A DNA stretch of 64,000 nt, taken from positions 37,353,811 to 37,417,810 of the forward strand of contig CM040085.1 in assembly GCA_022496805.1 (NCBI GenBank), in the 5' to 3' direction. The stretch is from Pohlia nutans (Eukaryota > Streptophyta > Bryopsida > Bryales > Mniaceae). The position numbers and the translations under genes are program-made. This document shows, piece by piece, positions 60,761 to 64,000 of the stretch; the first letter of the stretch is position 1, and each line of letters starts with the position of its first letter. The notes beneath the pieces are model-generated. The model was not told where the DNA came from. It saw only the letters and a list, made by a program, of their open reading frames with translations, and ran no database searches.

Positions 60761-60982
60761 AAGGTCGAGCCACCGAAAACCGACCAGGTACCTAATGCCA
60801 ATAATTTCTACACATGGCTTTCATTTTAGAACGCAAATCTAAATATGTCATAGAGCCTTTATTATTTGTTGACCAAAACGATAAGCCATCTATGGTCTAC
60901 CTAGATGTGCGTTCTAAAATGAAAGCCATGTGTAGAAATTATCAGCATTAGGTACCTGGTTGGTATTAGGTGGCTCGACCTT
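60761..60982. mobile_element. Foldback MITE with about 80-bp arms
   Basis: AAGGTCGAGCCACC at the left is mirrored by GGTGGCTCGACCTT at the right. The arms pair through AGGTACCTAATG and ACACATGGCTTTCATTTT to about 80 bases, leaving only a loop of about 50. Confidence 0.85.
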
Positions 60983-61779
60983 AGTCACGTTCATATTTTG
61001 CATTGCGTTGCTTTCTGTCATGCGGTAGTGTAATTCCTCTCTGCCTATTTTAGATTTTTCTATTCACCTCATATTCCCTCAAAGTTATCTGACGCACGTG
61101 CAGCAGAAATGGTGTATGTGAACGGGCCATGAGAGACTCTGGGAGGGCTGCGGTGGAGCCGCTCTTACGATAAAAATTTCAAAAAAGTTACATTTGATGT
61201 TGTTTTGATTATGGAATTAGGGCATCGACTTTGGAGTTTGGAGGCCGTATTTAAGAATGGGCAAGATTCAGATTCGGGAATCTAATGTACTTTACAGATA
61301 ACTAACTAAAGTTAAATGGATTTTTCACCAATTGAATTCACCTCATCCGGACGTCTGTGGTGACCGTGACCGTGTGTGTATAATTAGCTTCCTTCAGGGG
61401 TGATGGAAGTTCGCCATGCTTTTCATGCCTAAAGTATTTGAAATAGTCTCAGAATGCATTATTGATTATGTCATTATGCGGTACAGACTGCTTGTTATTC
61501 AAAGTCTAAATGGCTCAATTTGTGCCAGAAAAAGTAAAAACAAAAATAAAAATCTAAATGAGAAATTTCTTACACCTTGCAATGAAAGTTGTCAATGCAA
61601 ATTGCCATCCAGTCTGTTAAAGTTTTGAAATTGGTCGATTTCAAAAGGACACATTAGCTAAAGTTAGTGGGACATAATTTGTATAATTACATACCCTACA
61701 CTATTGTTAGATTTGATGGACATAATTTCTTTTTTAAATGTGATTTTGAAATTCTTATAAAAATTTGAAAGCTAAATGT

Positions 61780-62350
61780 AGAATATTAAGGAAATTTCCA
61801 AGACATGTACTACTAAATTTTTGTTATTTTTTATACATTCTACTCAAACTTTGGAAAAATGTTGAATTCCCCAAAATTTAGAAACTAGATGACTAAATCT
61901 CGAAGGCTCTAAAATTAATTTAGTTCGTCTTTTGCTTGCTAAATCCGACCATAGTTTACGGTAATCCAAAAACATAGATTATCAATAGTCATAAACTTAA
62001 TAGCAATGTAGTGTTGATCTTCCTCATTAACCGTTAACGGACTTTTTTAATTTAGAAAGGAGTAGTTTGAGTTTTAACTTCTAAATACAAAAGTAATTTA
62101 CATATTTAAAATGTAGGTACATACTATTCTTGTAACAAATGATGCTTGAGAAAATTCATGAAAACAAATCTTCGTTACCATAAGCTATGGTTAGATTCGA
62201 CAAACAAAATATGAACTAAATTAATTTTAGAGCCCTCAAGCTATACTTGTTTAGTTTCTAAATTTTTGGGAATTCAACATTTTTCCAAATTTTGAGTAAA
62301 TCGTATTAAAAATAGCCAAAAATGAAGGCGATATTTTAGTAGTCCATAGA
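61780..62350. repeat. Large imperfect inverted repeat
   Basis: The left arm (about 61848-61950) contains AACTTTGGAAAAATGTTGAAT and GCTCTAAAATTAATTTAGTTC-like blocks (quoted in part), and the right arm (about 62180-62305) holds their complements. The centre is near 62065. Probably an old foldback element. Confidence 0.55.
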
Positions 62351-62486
62351 GTTATCTACGTAGTCATTCAAAGTTTGAATAATATACCAAGAAGTTTGCT
62401 TTAATATACTCTTATTTCAGTTATTTGTTCACTCCAAATACTGAAAAGGTATGGAAGAGATGGTCGTCTCTCAATTAGAACCTTTG

Positions 62487-63031
62487 TTAACTCCTAAATG
62501 ACAGAGGGGGTAAGGGCAGAACCTAAATGTGTTATAAAAAATACTTCTGCAACTTTGATGAAGTTTGGTCCAAAAGAGAAAATGAGAAAGCGTGATGTTT
62601 AGTAATTACCTGTACAGTCAAACTTCCAAAAATAGTTTTAGATACTCATTTAATGAATTTAAGAGAACTTATCATTTAAAATTCACCAAAATTACAAATT
62701 TTATTTTTTGAATTTGAAATTTAGTATGATTGCTTAAAGCTAGACATTTTATTTTAAATTTTAAAAGGAAATTTTTCAAATGAGAGAACATCATTAGTTT
62801 CTCGAAATAGTAAGTTTTATAACACTAGGACAATATTGAGGTCTTTGTCTTTGAAAACTTCCTTAGTGAATGTCACTTTTGCAAATGAAATGTATCAAAC
62901 AACACTAGAACATGGTCTCTACCCCCAATTTCGACAAAAAATCAAAACTTGAAAAATATCATTTCAGGATCATGGGTAGTCACTGTTGTTTGGGCTGCAA
63001 TGAGAAAATGGTCAACTGGTCACTTAGAAGC
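62487..63031 (-). mobile_element. TTAA MITE, subfamily B (copy 5)
   Basis: Left end TTAACTCCTAAATGACAGAG and the block TTATAACACTAGGACAATA match subfamily B. The right end (GGTCAACTGGTCACTTAGAA) has lost its TTAA. Confidence 0.7.
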
Positions 63032-63148
63032 TAAGTGTGGAAGAGCTTGGTGGTCATTAACTCAAGGAAAACTTTTTTGAGCTCCTTTCTTTGTAGCAAA
63101 GAAAGTTTTCCATGTGTTTGAAAACCACCAAGCTCTTACACACTTAAT
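63032..63148. mobile_element. Short hairpin element abutting a TTAA MITE
   Basis: TAAGTGTGGAAGAGCTTGG at the left pairs with CCAAGCTCTTACACACTTA at the right, and an inner pair GGAAAACTTT/AAAGTTTTCC extends the stem. About 115 bp. Confidence 0.7.
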
Positions 63149-63450
63149 AATGATAGACCGCCAAACTCTCCCATGCTTTTTAACTATTTGGAGTGAAAAA
63201 ATAAAAGTATATTAAAGCAAAATTCTAGGTTTCTTATTCAAACTTTGAAGGGCGTTGCGGATAACTCTTATGTCTTCGGAATTTCCTTAACATTCAACAT
63301 TTGGTTTCCAAAATTTTAGAAGAATTTCAATTTTTTTTAATTTTTTTTCAATTAATTTACATTGAATTTGACAACGACATAGGGTATTAACAATTTATGT
63401 TTAAGTAGTTTGAAAACTGAGAAAATCAAGCCCAAGGGCTTGGTATATCT

Positions 63451-64000
63451 TTAAACCCCCAACTGCCTAAGCAATCGTTTTTTGACTGATGTACATATTT
63501 GATTTTTTTTTTTTCATCCGTCATGTACTTTTTGCAAGTAAAAAAATACTACAAAATTCTATGGCAAGATAGCTTCATACATGTGTGATCCAATTAGATT
63601 CAACATTGATATTTAAAAATCAGTTCATAATCTACAATTTTTTCCCTAAACTTGTATATTCTATTTTTAGTATTTAAAAGTTTTATGTGTTGGAAAAATT
63701 TCTTCTCCTATGTGATGGTGAGAAGATAAAAATGTAGAGGTTCCAATCACTAAAAATGTCAAAATCCCTCTTGTGGTAGAGTTCTATACTTTATAAAAAG
63801 TTATGCAATAATTATTTTGTAATTGGCCAACCTTTTGCAATTAGTTTTATGGAAGTTAAACTTAATTTCAATATCTATGATTAGAATTAGATCTAAAAAC
63901 AAATATGGGTGATTAAAGAAAGATGAGCAACATCGTAGGTCTTTTGGTCACTGATCATAGTTAACCAATACAATTAAATTGATGATGAAGCCAAAATTGG
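63451..64000 (-). mobile_element. TTAA MITE, subfamily D-like, cut by the window end
   Basis: TTAAACCCCCAACTGCC starts the element. The complement of the D block around CATCCGTCATGTACTTTTTG follows, so it is inverted relative to copies 1-3. The far end is outside or not recognised. Confidence 0.5.

Noticed and set aside
1684..63500. TTAACCCCTAAA motifs as interstitial telomere tracts
   Set aside because: They occur singly and in inverted pairs at element edges, never as tandem CCCTAAA arrays.
1684..63500. PIF/Harbinger (Tourist) origin of the TTAA elements
   Set aside because: Those have direct 3-bp TTA or TAA duplications. Here the edges are palindromic TTAA on both sides, and frame reconstruction at 32665-32902 needs all four bases. 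It is not fully excluded without empty sites.
1..64000. CRISPR arrays, operons, Shine-Dalgarno sites
   Set aside because: The window is eukaryotic; the direct repeats seen lack the unit/spacer pattern of CRISPR.

Overview
This is nuclear DNA from a land plant. The genes have many introns with consensus GT..AG borders, coding sequence is clearly richer in GC than the AT-rich DNA between genes, and the gene families are plant ones: a plant-type secreted phospholipase A2, a GT92/GALS-type glycosyltransferase, ankyrin-PGG remnants, and a ubiquitin-RPS27A gene with telo-boxes. A non-seed plant (moss or other bryophyte, lycophyte, fern) would fit, but I cannot fix the species from sequence alone.

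Layout. 1-5340: AT-rich repeats with no gene recognised. 5340-22305 (+): a 29-exon gene that I assembled by hand with the frame kept through every splice junction. It predicts about 2,189 aa with the architecture of RME-8/DNAJC13/GRV2, the endosomal J-protein family: three PH-like N-terminal repeats and four IWN repeats. The J domain (HPD motif) that should lie between IWN repeats 2 and 3 is missing. 22306-28330: spacer with a HISN4-like exon fragment, small inverted-repeat elements and a short tandem repeat. 28361-30212 (+): a cluster of ACGTG boxes, then a four-exon secreted PLA2 with an unusual hydrophobic C-terminal tail. 32070-37859 (+): broken ankyrin/PGG-type gene remnants, one split by a TTAA element, and an unusual short-motif array. 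41684-42413 (+): telo-boxes and ubiquitin-eS31 (RPS27A). 42414-48510: repeats. 48515-53204 (-): a three-exon GT92 glycosyltransferase (506 aa) whose introns are full of repeats. 53205-64000: AT-rich DNA with several families of inverted-repeat elements and no gene recognised.

The dominant non-genic signal is a population of more than 20 short non-autonomous elements that begin TTAACCCCTAAA and end TTTAGGGGTTAA. They fall into several internal subfamilies (roughly 190-240, 540-580 and 800 bp). TTAA behaves as the target site: one copy splits a reading frame that is rejoined if a single TTAA is kept, and two neighbouring copies share one TTAA. This points to piggyBac-like (TTAA-specific) MITEs, which to my knowledge are rarely described in land plants.

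The two items most worth follow-up are the J-domain-less RME-8-like gene and the TTAA MITE family. The genes show no operon-like relation; they are independent transcription units.
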